Shown here one piece after another: positions 6,859 to 13,476 of a stretch of 24,496 bases of DNA. Position 1 is the first letter of the stretch. Every line of letters begins with the position of its first letter. This DNA comes from an uncultured Collinsella sp. (GTDB taxonomy: Bacteria > Actinomycetota > Coriobacteriia > Coriobacteriales > Coriobacteriaceae). The translations under genes and the position numbers were made by a program. The notes under the pieces are model-generated. The model worked only from the letters and a program-made list of their open reading frames with translations, made no database searches and was not told the DNA's origin. The DNA lies in contig CABUQW010000031.1 in the NCBI GenBank assembly GCA_902493895.1, forward strand, positions 1 to 24,496. The letters run 5' to 3'.

Positions 6859-8043
6859 ATGATCAACGAAACTATGTATGCTCGCGGTGCGGAAAGCTCC
6901 ATCATCCGTGAGATTTTTAGCTATGGCCTTGAGCGCAAGGCGCAGATCGGTGCGGAAAACGTATTCGATTTTTCGCTGGGCAATCCGAGCGTTCCAGCGC
7001 CCGCTGCCGTGGCTGAGTCGATTAAGAAGGCCCTGGAGCTGCCGAGCGACCAGCTGCACGGCTACACGCCCGCACCGGGCCTGCCGCAATGTCGTGCCGC
7101 TGTGGCCGAATCGCTCAACCGCCGCTTTGGCACGAGCTATGAGGGCAAGGATGTCTTTATGACCGTGGGCGCCGCGGCTTCGCTCACCTGTACGCTCAAC
7201 GCCGTTACGAATCCGGGCGACGAGGTTATTGTTATCGCCCCGTACTTTCCGGAGTATCGCGTTTGGATTGAGAAGGCCGGCTGTACGTGTGTCGAGGCGC
7301 TCGCCGATGAAGATACGTTCCAGCTGAGCGTGGACAACGTGCTCAAGGCGATTACCGATAAGACGACTGCCGTCATCATCGACTCGCCCAACAATCCGAC
7401 CGGTGCCGTATATACGCGCAACACGCTGACGCGACTGGCCAATGTTCTGCGCGAGGCCAACGCTCGGCGCGATCCCGAGAATCCGATTATGCTCATCTCG
7501 GATGAGCCGTACCGCGAGATCGTATACGGTGCCGAGGTGCCTTGGGTGCCCTCGATCTACGAGCACACCATCGTGTGCTACTCGTATTCCAAGTCGCTGT
7601 CGCTGCCGGGTGAGCGCGTGGGATGGATCCTTGTTCCCAATACGAATCCTCAGGCAGATCGTCTAATGCCCGCCGTTGCCGGTGCCGCCCGTACGCTGGG
7701 CTTCGTGTGCGCGCCGGCGCTCTTTCAGCGCGTAATTATCGACTGCATCGATGAGCCGAGTGACGTTGAGGCCTATGCTCGCAACCGCACGGCGCTTACC
7801 GACGCACTGGCGGAGTATGGCTACACCTATGTTGAGCCGGATGGCGCGTTCTACCTATGGGTGAAAGCGTTGGAACCCGATGCGAATGCGTTTTGCGAGC
7901 ACGCAAAGAAGTATGAGTTGCTTGCGGTCCCCTCGGACAGCTTTGGTATGCCGGGCTGGTTCCGCCTGGGCTACTGCGTGAGTTACGAGACGATTATCAA
8001 TTCGCTACCCGCTTGGAAACAGTTGGCGGACGAGTATCGTTAA
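6859..8043 (+). CDS. PLP-dependent aminotransferase, class I/II (394 aa)
   Basis: A fold-type I aminotransferase that moves an amino group between an amino acid and a 2-oxo acid, using pyridoxal phosphate in the cytoplasm. Visible motifs are GNPSVPAP (41-48), SPNNPTG (176-182), the PLP-contacting D215 in LISDEPYRE, and the Schiff-base lysine K245 in SYSKSLSLPGERVG. The substrate-carboxylate arginine is probably R369 in FRLGYC. Length is typical. ATG 6859 is preceded by GAAAGGGGA. A longer reading from 6760 would start inside the palindrome and add 33 unrelated residues. Substrate specificity (aspartate, aromatic or other) cannot be read from the sequence. It is single and has its own promoter. 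Confidence 0.9.
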   Translation: MINETMYARGAESSIIREIFSYGLERKAQIGAENVFDFSLGNPSVPAPAAVAESIKKALELPSDQLHGYTPAPGLPQCRAAVAESLNRRFGTSYEGKDVFMTVGAAASLTCTLNAVTNPGDEVIVIAPYFPEYRVWIEKAGCTCVEALADEDTFQLSVDNVLKAITDKTTAVIIDSPNNPTGAVYTRNTLTRLANVLREANARRDPENPIMLISDEPYREIVYGAEVPWVPSIYEHTIVCYSYSKSLSLPGERVGWILVPNTNPQADRLMPAVAGAARTLGFVCAPALFQRVIIDCIDEPSDVEAYARNRTALTDALAEYGYTYVEPDGAFYLWVKALEPDANAFCEHAKKYELLAVPSDSFGMPGWFRLGYCVSYETIINSLPAWKQLADEYR

Positions 8044-8077
8044 AAGTAAAGCGCTCTGCCTACAATGTTTTACGTGA

Positions 8078-8108
8078 AACGGGGTTTGGTGTTAAGCCGG
8101 ACCCCGTT
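8078..8108 (+). terminator. Weak hairpin after the aminotransferase gene, possible terminator
   Basis: AACGGGGT (8078-8085) pairs perfectly with ACCCCGTT (8101-8108) across a 15-base loop. Only a poor T-tract follows. Confidence 0.35.
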
Positions 8109-8165
8109 GTCATGGACGTTGTGTCTTTGGGATGGAGTGGTTTTACGACTATCGAAGGCTATGCG

Positions 8166-8171
8166 TACAAT
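8166..8171 (+). promoter_or_regulatory. Candidate -10 element (TACAAT) for the PHP-domain gene
   Basis: GCGTACAAT lies 38 bases before the ATG. Upstream at 17 bases is TTACGA, a poor -35. The context resembles 6829-6834. Confidence 0.4.
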
Positions 8172-8208
8172 GAATATAAGCGACGGCCGTGCCAGATAAG
8201 GAGACCTG

Positions 8209-9030
8209 ATGCCCTACCTGCTTTCTTGTGACATTCATACCCATACGATGTTCTCTGCGCATGCATATTCGACCATTGAGGAGAATGTGTACTGGGCGGC
8301 AGAGCGTGGTCTGCAGGTGCTCGGATCTGCCGACCATCTGAGCTCTATGGTTACGGCTTGCCCCAATGACCTGCGCAGTTACCAATTCTTTATCAACCAG
8401 GATATCTGGCCGCGCATTTGGAGCGGCGTGTTGGTGCTGCGTGGTGCCGAGGCCGATATCGTTTCGCTGGACGGAAGCCTGTTTGGCGAGGACACTCCTG
8501 TCACGTTCGATATCGCCGGCGATTCGTACGGCCGTCAGCATTCACTGTTCGATTTGGTTACGCGTAATTTGGATTATTTGGTTGCAAGCGTGCATAATCC
8601 GCAGATTGCTGAGGGCGCGACGCTGGCCCAGACGACCGGGATGTATATCAATGCCCTGGAGCACCCCAAGGTGTTCATGCTGGGCCACACGGGGCGTTCG
8701 GGCGTGCCGTTCGATACCGACGAGGTGCTGTTGGCAGCTAAGGCCAAGCACAAGATTATCGAGATCAACAACCATAGTCTTGAACGCGGTGTCGACACTG
8801 AGCATTGGGCTGTATGCCGCAAGATCGCCGAGCGCTGCGCCGAACTGGGCGTGGGCATTGGCGTGTCGACCGATGCCCACATTGGCATGGCCATTGGCAA
8901 GCTCGATCACGCGCGCAAGATGCTCGACGAGATTCACTTCCCGCTGGATTTGATCGTGACGCGCGACCGCGAGACGCTGCTGTGCGAGATGGCGGCAGCC
9001 GGCGTGTGCAATCTGCGCAATGGGATGTAG
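8209..9030 (+). CDS. PHP-domain phosphoesterase, YcdX-like (273 aa)
   Basis: A polymerase-and-histidinol-phosphatase domain protein, a TIM-barrel-like metal-dependent phosphoesterase. The ligand set is present: DIHTHT (8-13), H18, ADH (41-43), E81, SVHN (127-130, H129), GHTG (159-162, H160) and STDAH (220-224). The whole protein is one PHP domain, about the length of the YcdX group (about 245-275 residues), rather than the longer histidinol phosphatases or a DNA polymerase domain. AAGGAG seven bases upstream fixes ATG 8209. It has no histidine-biosynthesis neighbours, so a histidinol-phosphatase role is not supported. The substrate is unknown, probably a small phosphate ester. Confidence 0.88.
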   Translation: MPYLLSCDIHTHTMFSAHAYSTIEENVYWAAERGLQVLGSADHLSSMVTACPNDLRSYQFFINQDIWPRIWSGVLVLRGAEADIVSLDGSLFGEDTPVTFDIAGDSYGRQHSLFDLVTRNLDYLVASVHNPQIAEGATLAQTTGMYINALEHPKVFMLGHTGRSGVPFDTDEVLLAAKAKHKIIEINNHSLERGVDTEHWAVCRKIAERCAELGVGIGVSTDAHIGMAIGKLDHARKMLDEIHFPLDLIVTRDRETLLCEMAAAGVCNLRNGM

Positions 9031-9050
9031 CGGAGTTTATAAACCAAGCG

Positions 9051-9084
9051 AAGGGGGCGGCCCAGACGGGTCGCCCCCTTTCTT
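9051..9084. terminator. Terminator between the convergent PHP and rlmD genes
   Basis: A 13-bp stem with one G-T wobble (9051-9063 with 9068-9080) and an AGAC loop is followed by TTCTT. It serves the plus-strand gene best. Confidence 0.8.
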
Positions 9085-9108
9085 GTCCCAAAAATCTACT
9101 GAGGTTGG

Positions 9109-10557
9109 TTAGCGGCGTTCGAGGACCGCTACGGTTTCGGTGTGGTCGGTGTGAGGGAACATGTCGACGGGCGTGATCTTGAGCAGGCGATAGCCTCCGT
9201 CGAGGAGCTGATGCAGGTCGCGCTCTTGAGTTACGGGGTTGCAGCTGATATAGGTGATGCGGCGCGGCTTAAGCGCGCAGGCAGCTTCGAGGAACTCGGG
9301 CGTGGAGCCGGCGCGCGGCGGATCGATGGAAAGGACATCGACTCGCTCGTTGTTGTCGGCGGCATCTAGGATGTAGTCGGTGGCATCGTCGGCCATAAAC
9401 CAAGCGCTGCGGGTGAGGCCGTTGAGCTCGGCATTACGACGTGCGTCGGCAATGCCGGCGTGGTTACGCTCCACGCCAAGCAGCATAATGCCGACGCCCT
9501 TGTCCTGGGCGGCTTTGGCTGCGCACAGGCCGATAGTTCCGCTACCGCAATAGGCATCCATGAGTACGTCGCCCTGCTGCAGGTCCATGCCGTCAATCGC
9601 GAGCTGATAGAGCAGCTCGGTCTGCTGCGGGTTGGTCTGGTAGAACGCGGTGGGGGAGATATCGAATTCGCAGCCGAGCAGCTGGTCGCGCATGCACTCG
9701 GCGCCATATACAATGCGGGTTTCCTCGCCGAGGATGGCGTTGCCGGGACGTCCGTTGATGTTTTGGGCGACGGTGACGATGTGCGGATTGAGTGCGGCGA
9801 CAGCCTCAAAGAACTCCTGCGCATGCGGCAAGTCGCGCTGAGCGGTCACGAGCGTGACCATGACCTGGTCGGTACGCCAACCGCAGCGGACGACGGCATA
9901 GCGAAGCAAGCCAAGATGCTTGTCCTCATTAAAGGCGGGAATATGCAGCCGCTCAGCTTCGCGTGCGATGCCGTTGAGAATCTGACGGGCGCCCGGTGCC
10001 TCGACGGGGCATTCGGGTACGGCAACGATCTTGTGCGTGCCGCGCTCAAAGAAACCGCAACGGACGGCGCCCTCCTTACCGGGAGCAAAGGGAGTGGCAG
10101 CCTTATGACGAAAGCCACGCGGCGCAGGATATTTGCCCGGGTCGCCCAGGGTGACACCCATGCCACGAATAGGATCTACAGCAATGCCCTCACGCTCACA
10201 AAGCGAAGCAAAAAGCTCCTCCATAGCAGCCTGCTTGGCGGCGAGCTGCTTCTTATAAGGACGATTGAGTGCCGTACATCCACCGCAAGCTTTCATGATG
10301 GAACAAGGAGACTTGGGATCAACGGCCTTGCGCGCAGACGAAACCTGATCTTTATGCGAGCGCTTGGAGCGAGTCTGAGATGCCTTGACCTCGCTCCGAC
10401 GAGAGTCAGAACGCTTGGTCTTAGCCCTGTTCTTGGTCGATTTGCTTTTTGCAGCTTTAGAAGACTTGGATTTCGTAGAAGATTTCTCCTCCTTCGACCC
10501 CTCAGCCGCCTCGATCAAAGCACGACGAGCCTTACGCTCCGCACGAGATTCTGCCAT
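9109..10557 (-). CDS. rlmD: 23S rRNA (uracil-5-)-methyltransferase, RlmD/RumA type (482 aa)
   Basis: An S-adenosylmethionine-dependent enzyme making 5-methyluridine in 23S rRNA. The 4Fe-4S cysteines C85, C91, C94 (C-x5-C-x2-C) and C183 are all present. The methyltransferase core has FYQTNP (305-310), DAYCGSGTIG (334-343), DPPR (412-415), the nucleophile C439 in ISCNP and the base E474 in HTETV. Residues 1 to about 82 are unusual: Lys/Ser/Arg-rich and low-complexity (for example SSTKSKSSKAAKSKS), where many relatives carry a TRAM RNA-binding domain. ATG 10557 is chosen for the GGAG seven bases before it. The frame stays open to 10785, but only through the inverted-repeat region. RlmCD-type specificity (two target sites) is possible. 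Confidence 0.88.
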   Translation of the reverse strand: MAESRAERKARRALIEAAEGSKEEKSSTKSKSSKAAKSKSTKNRAKTKRSDSRRSEVKASQTRSKRSHKDQVSSARKAVDPKSPCSIMKACGGCTALNRPYKKQLAAKQAAMEELFASLCEREGIAVDPIRGMGVTLGDPGKYPAPRGFRHKAATPFAPGKEGAVRCGFFERGTHKIVAVPECPVEAPGARQILNGIAREAERLHIPAFNEDKHLGLLRYAVVRCGWRTDQVMVTLVTAQRDLPHAQEFFEAVAALNPHIVTVAQNINGRPGNAILGEETRIVYGAECMRDQLLGCEFDISPTAFYQTNPQQTELLYQLAIDGMDLQQGDVLMDAYCGSGTIGLCAAKAAQDKGVGIMLLGVERNHAGIADARRNAELNGLTRSAWFMADDATDYILDAADNNERVDVLSIDPPRAGSTPEFLEAACALKPRRITYISCNPVTQERDLHQLLDGGYRLLKITPVDMFPHTDHTETVAVLERR

Positions 10558-10664
10558 CAATAACTCCACTAATTCATGAATTAAAGCTGCAAGTATTGTA
10601 CCGTGCCAAGCCAGCAGACGATATACAAGCGGTTTAATCGTGTCGGTGATAAGCCCAACGACGG

Positions 10665-10803
10665 TTGCCCGCCGCGTGAGGGGTGTGGGGGTTAAGTTTA
10701 TCGCGAGTTCCGCACGAACAGGAGGCCACTTAATGTGGCCTCCGTCGTGAGCAGGACTGTAGAGCAGGAAACTTAACCCCCACACCCCTCACGCGGCGGG
10801 CAA
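10665..10803. repeat. 139-bp element: perfect 35-bp inverted repeat around a nested hairpin
   Basis: The left arm 10665-10699 is exactly complementary to 10769-10803. The 69-base middle holds its own 9-bp perfect hairpin, GGAGGCCAC-TTAAT-GTGGCCTCC (10721-10743), extended by CACGA/TCGTG (10713-10717 and 10745-10749). It occupies the divergent spacer between rlmD and the ABC-importer operon, ending eight bases before the importer's -35. It encodes no protein. No target duplication is evident at the edges. It resembles a MITE or REPIN. The rest of 10558-10894 holds only promoter elements. Confidence 0.85.
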
Positions 10804-10810
10804 ACTCGCC

Positions 10811-10839
10811 TTGTGCTCTATCACGCTAAAGTGTATGAT
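10811..10839 (+). promoter_or_regulatory. Promoter of the ABC importer operon
   Basis: TTGTGC (10811-10816), a 17-base spacer and TATGAT (10834-10839) form a sigma-70-type promoter. Downstream, ACTTTA-CTTAAC-TAAAGT (10859-10876) is a short palindrome in the leader and may be an operator. Confidence 0.5.
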
Positions 10840-10894
10840 GCTGAACGTTACACGATTCACTTTACTTAACTAAAGTACCATCAAGGGGGATACC

Positions 10895-11755
10895 ATGAAT
10901 ACCGATATGTCTCGTCGTCAGTTTGTTGGTCTAGCCGGCTCGCTCGCCACGGTGCTTGGCCTTGGTCTTGTCGGTTGCGGCGGTGGTGCCGGCAAGGGCT
11001 CCGCTGCCGGTTCTGCCGCAGCCAAGGATGTGAAGGGCGCTGCGGAGTCCAAGAAGCTCGTGGTGGGCTTTGATAAGTCCTATCCTCCGTACGGCTTTGT
11101 GGGCGATGACGGTGAGTACACGGGCTTTGACCTCGACCTTGCCAAGGCTGTTGCCGATAAGCAGGGCTGGGAGGTCAAATACGAGGCCATCGACTGGGAC
11201 GCCAAGGATACGCTGCTCAACTCGGGTGCCATCAACTGCATCTGGAACGGCTTTACCATGGAGGGCCGTGAGGACGACTACATGTTCTCCGAGCCGTACA
11301 TGCTCAACGAGCAGGTGCTGGTGGTAAAGAAGGATGCGGGCATCAAGAGCTGGGACGATCTTGCCGGCAAGACCGTGATTACCCAGACCGATTCCGCTGC
11401 GCAGGATGTGCTCGAGGGCGACCAGAAGGATCTGGCGGCGACGTTTGCCACGCTCGACACGATCGGCGAGTACAACACGGCCTTTATGCAGCTCGAGAGC
11501 GGCGCGGTCGATGCCGTGGCTTGCGACCTTTCGATTGCCCAGTATCAGCTTGCCGCCAAGCCCGATGCCTATACACAGCTTGATGAGCCGCTGTCCAGCG
11601 AGCACTACGCCGTCGGCTTTAAGAAGGGCGACACCAAGTCGGCCGACGCCGTGACCGAGTCGCTCAAGGCGCTCTACGAGGACGGCACGGTCAAGGACCT
11701 GTGCGACAAGTATTCAAGCTATGGTCTATCTTTCGATAATTGGGTGCTCAAGTAA
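10895..11755 (+). CDS. Polar amino-acid ABC transporter, substrate-binding lipoprotein (286 aa)
   Basis: This is the extracytoplasmic receptor of an amino-acid importer of the polar (PAAT/His-Gln) family. The signal peptide has a twin-arginine motif (SRRQFVG, 6-12) and a lipobox LVGC with C28 as the lipidated residue, so it is probably a Tat-exported lipoprotein. A Gly/Ala/Ser/Lys-rich linker follows (29-53), then the SBP_bac_3 fold from about residue 54 (LVVGFDKSYPPYGF, GFDLDLAKAVA, GAINCIWNGFT). The ATG is preceded by AAGGGGG. The TAA shares an A with the ATG of the permease. The ligand (for example cystine, glutamine or aspartate) cannot be read from the sequence. Confidence 0.92.
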   Translation: MNTDMSRRQFVGLAGSLATVLGLGLVGCGGGAGKGSAAGSAAAKDVKGAAESKKLVVGFDKSYPPYGFVGDDGEYTGFDLDLAKAVADKQGWEVKYEAIDWDAKDTLLNSGAINCIWNGFTMEGREDDYMFSEPYMLNEQVLVVKKDAGIKSWDDLAGKTVITQTDSAAQDVLEGDQKDLAATFATLDTIGEYNTAFMQLESGAVDAVACDLSIAQYQLAAKPDAYTQLDEPLSSEHYAVGFKKGDTKSADAVTESLKALYEDGTVKDLCDKYSSYGLSFDNWVLK

Positions 11756-12408
11756 TGTCTATTCAGATCATGATGCAGATGCTTGGCCAGGGTTTCTTGG
11801 TCAGTTTGCAGTTGTTTGTGCTGACGCTGCTCGGGTCGATTCCACTGGGAATCCCCGTGGCGTTCATGCGCATGAGCAAAATCGCGCCGCTTCGCTGGAT
11901 TGCGCGCATCTATATCTCGGTTATGCGCGGCACGCCGCTCATGCTGCAGATGTTTGCCATCTACTTTGCCCCGTACTACGTGTTTGGCATTTCGCTCACG
12001 CCCGATTCCAAGTGGACGGCGTGCGTTGTGGCGTTCATCATCAACTATGCCGGCTATTTTGCCGAGATCTATCGTTCGGGCCTGCAGTCCATTCCGCGCG
12101 GTCAATACGAGGCTGCCGAGGTGCTGGGCTACTCGCGCATGCAGACGTTTCTGTATATCGTGATGCCGCAGGTCGCCAAGCGTATTCTGCCGGCGATGGG
12201 CAACGAGATCATCACGCTGGTCAAGGACACGTCGCTGGCGTTTGCCATTGGCGTGGGTGAGATGTTCTCGACGGCCAAGGCGCTGGTCGCCTCGCAGGTG
12301 AGCATGGTGCCGTTTGCGATCGCGGCGCTGATCTACTGGATCTTTAACTTTGTGGTCGAGATGCTGCTGGGCGCCGCCGAAAAGAAGCTGGACTATTATC
12401 ATGACTAA
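11755..12408 (+). CDS. Polar amino-acid ABC transporter, permease (217 aa)
   Basis: An inner-membrane channel subunit of the His/Glu/Gln/Arg permease family. It has about five hydrophobic helices, the family segment RGTPLMLQ (58-65) and the EAA loop EAAEVLGYSRMQTFLYIVMP (119-138) that docks on the ATPase. A single permease gene implies a homodimer. ATG 11755 overlaps the previous stop (TAATG), indicating translational coupling. An in-frame TTG at 11740 would overlap more and is less likely. Length is usual for the family. Confidence 0.92.
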   Translation: MSIQIMMQMLGQGFLVSLQLFVLTLLGSIPLGIPVAFMRMSKIAPLRWIARIYISVMRGTPLMLQMFAIYFAPYYVFGISLTPDSKWTACVVAFIINYAGYFAEIYRSGLQSIPRGQYEAAEVLGYSRMQTFLYIVMPQVAKRILPAMGNEIITLVKDTSLAFAIGVGEMFSTAKALVASQVSMVPFAIAALIYWIFNFVVEMLLGAAEKKLDYYHD

Positions 12409-13165
12409 CTCAGTGATGAAAATCGAAAGCGCGCGCAAGGCGTTTGGCGGCAATGAGGTGCTCAAGGATATCTCGCTCGAGGTCAAGCGTGGCGAGGTCG
12501 TGGCGATTATCGGGCCTTCGGGTGGCGGCAAGTCCACGCTGCTGCGGTGTGCCACGCTGCTCGAGACACTCGACGGAGGCTCGCTCTCGTTTGGTGACCT
12601 TGCCGTTGCGACGGATGCGGGTTCGGGCGCGGTCTATGCGAAGGGCGATGTGCCCAAGCGGGCACGCTCGCGATTCGGCCTGGTGTTCCAAAATTACAAC
12701 CTGTTCCCGCACTATACCGTGATGAAAAACATCATCGATGCTCCGATTCGCGTGCTCAAGCGCCCGCGCGAGCAGGCTGAAGCCCGCGCTCACGAGCTGA
12801 TTGCACAAATGGGGCTGACGGGCAACGAGAACAAGGTGCCGTGTGAGCTTTCGGGCGGTCAGCAGCAGCGCGTGAGTATTGCCCGCGCCCTGGCGCTCGA
12901 TCCGGAAATCTTATTCTTTGACGAGCCGACCTCGGCGCTCGATCCCGAGCTGACGGCCGAGGTGCTGCGTGTCATTAAGGACCTGGCGGCGCAGAATATG
13001 ACGATGGTAATCGTGACCCACGCGATGCAGTTTGCGCGCGATGTTGCCGACCGCGTGGTCTTTATGGACGGCGGCCGTATTGTCGAGGAGGGCCCTGCCG
13101 AGCAGGTCATCGACCATCCACGCGAGCAGCGTACCTGCGAGTTCTTGAGCCGTATCGAGGGGTAG
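12401..13165 (+). CDS. Polar amino-acid ABC transporter, ATP-binding protein (254 aa)
   Basis: The ATPase subunit (GlnQ/HisP-like) that drives import. Walker A GPSGGGKST (38-46), Q-loop VFQNYNLFP (95-103), signature LSGGQQQR (150-157), Walker B ILFFDEP (170-176), D-loop SALD and H207 in VTHAM are all intact. ATG 12401 overlaps the permease stop by eight bases. ATG 12416 is an alternative start, and neither has a strong ribosome-binding site, consistent with coupling. It is the last gene of the three-gene operon, followed by a terminator. Confidence 0.93.
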   Translation: MTNSVMKIESARKAFGGNEVLKDISLEVKRGEVVAIIGPSGGGKSTLLRCATLLETLDGGSLSFGDLAVATDAGSGAVYAKGDVPKRARSRFGLVFQNYNLFPHYTVMKNIIDAPIRVLKRPREQAEARAHELIAQMGLTGNENKVPCELSGGQQQRVSIARALALDPEILFFDEPTSALDPELTAEVLRVIKDLAAQNMTMVIVTHAMQFARDVADRVVFMDGGRIVEEGPAEQVIDHPREQRTCEFLSRIEG

Positions 13166-13203
13166 GCTCAGCTATTTACTCAACTATTAAATTGAGGCGA
13201 AGT

Positions 13204-13240
13204 CACCGCAGGTCTTACGGCCTGCGGTGGCATTTTATTT
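13204..13240 (+). terminator. Rho-independent terminator after the ABC importer
   Basis: CACCGCAGG (13204-13212) pairs perfectly with CCTGCGGTG (13221-13229), followed by the T-rich GCATTTTATTT. Confidence 0.8.
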
Positions 13241-13476
13241 GCATCGGCGGGGTTCAATAATCGCCTCGCATGCGTTCTTCTTCCTCTCGCCGCCTGTATC
13301 CGTACGTGCGCCGAAAGGTGTGCATGGACGGTCGCCCGTGAGGGTAGGGTGGTGGCATAGGACATTTGGAGGGTGAGTCGGCTCGGCTGCCGACCATGCT
13401 GCTCCCGGGACGGCACCGACCGCGAACTCTCCCCGTTGGCGTCGCGCATCGCGCGCGACCCTGCAAGGAGGTCATC
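13241..13476 (+). promoter_or_regulatory. GC-rich, hairpin-bearing leader of the EF-G-like gene
   Basis: About 235 bases hold no convincing gene. A clear hairpin is GTCGGC-TCGGCT-GCCGAC (13377-13394), and further self-complementary GC-rich segments (CGCGC-type) lie just before the Shine-Dalgarno AAGGAGGT (13465-13472). I recognise no riboswitch class. Promoter elements are not clear. It may be an untranslated regulatory leader. Confidence 0.3.

Noticed and set aside
10558..10785. Longer N-terminus for the RlmD-type protein
   Set aside because: The extension reads through the left arm and centre of the inverted repeat, while ATG 10557 has a good ribosome-binding site.
13241..13290. tRNA-like fragment (GGGGTTCAATAATCGCC)
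   Set aside because: The resemblance to a T-arm is superficial. The stem does not pair properly and no cloverleaf or CCA end can be built.
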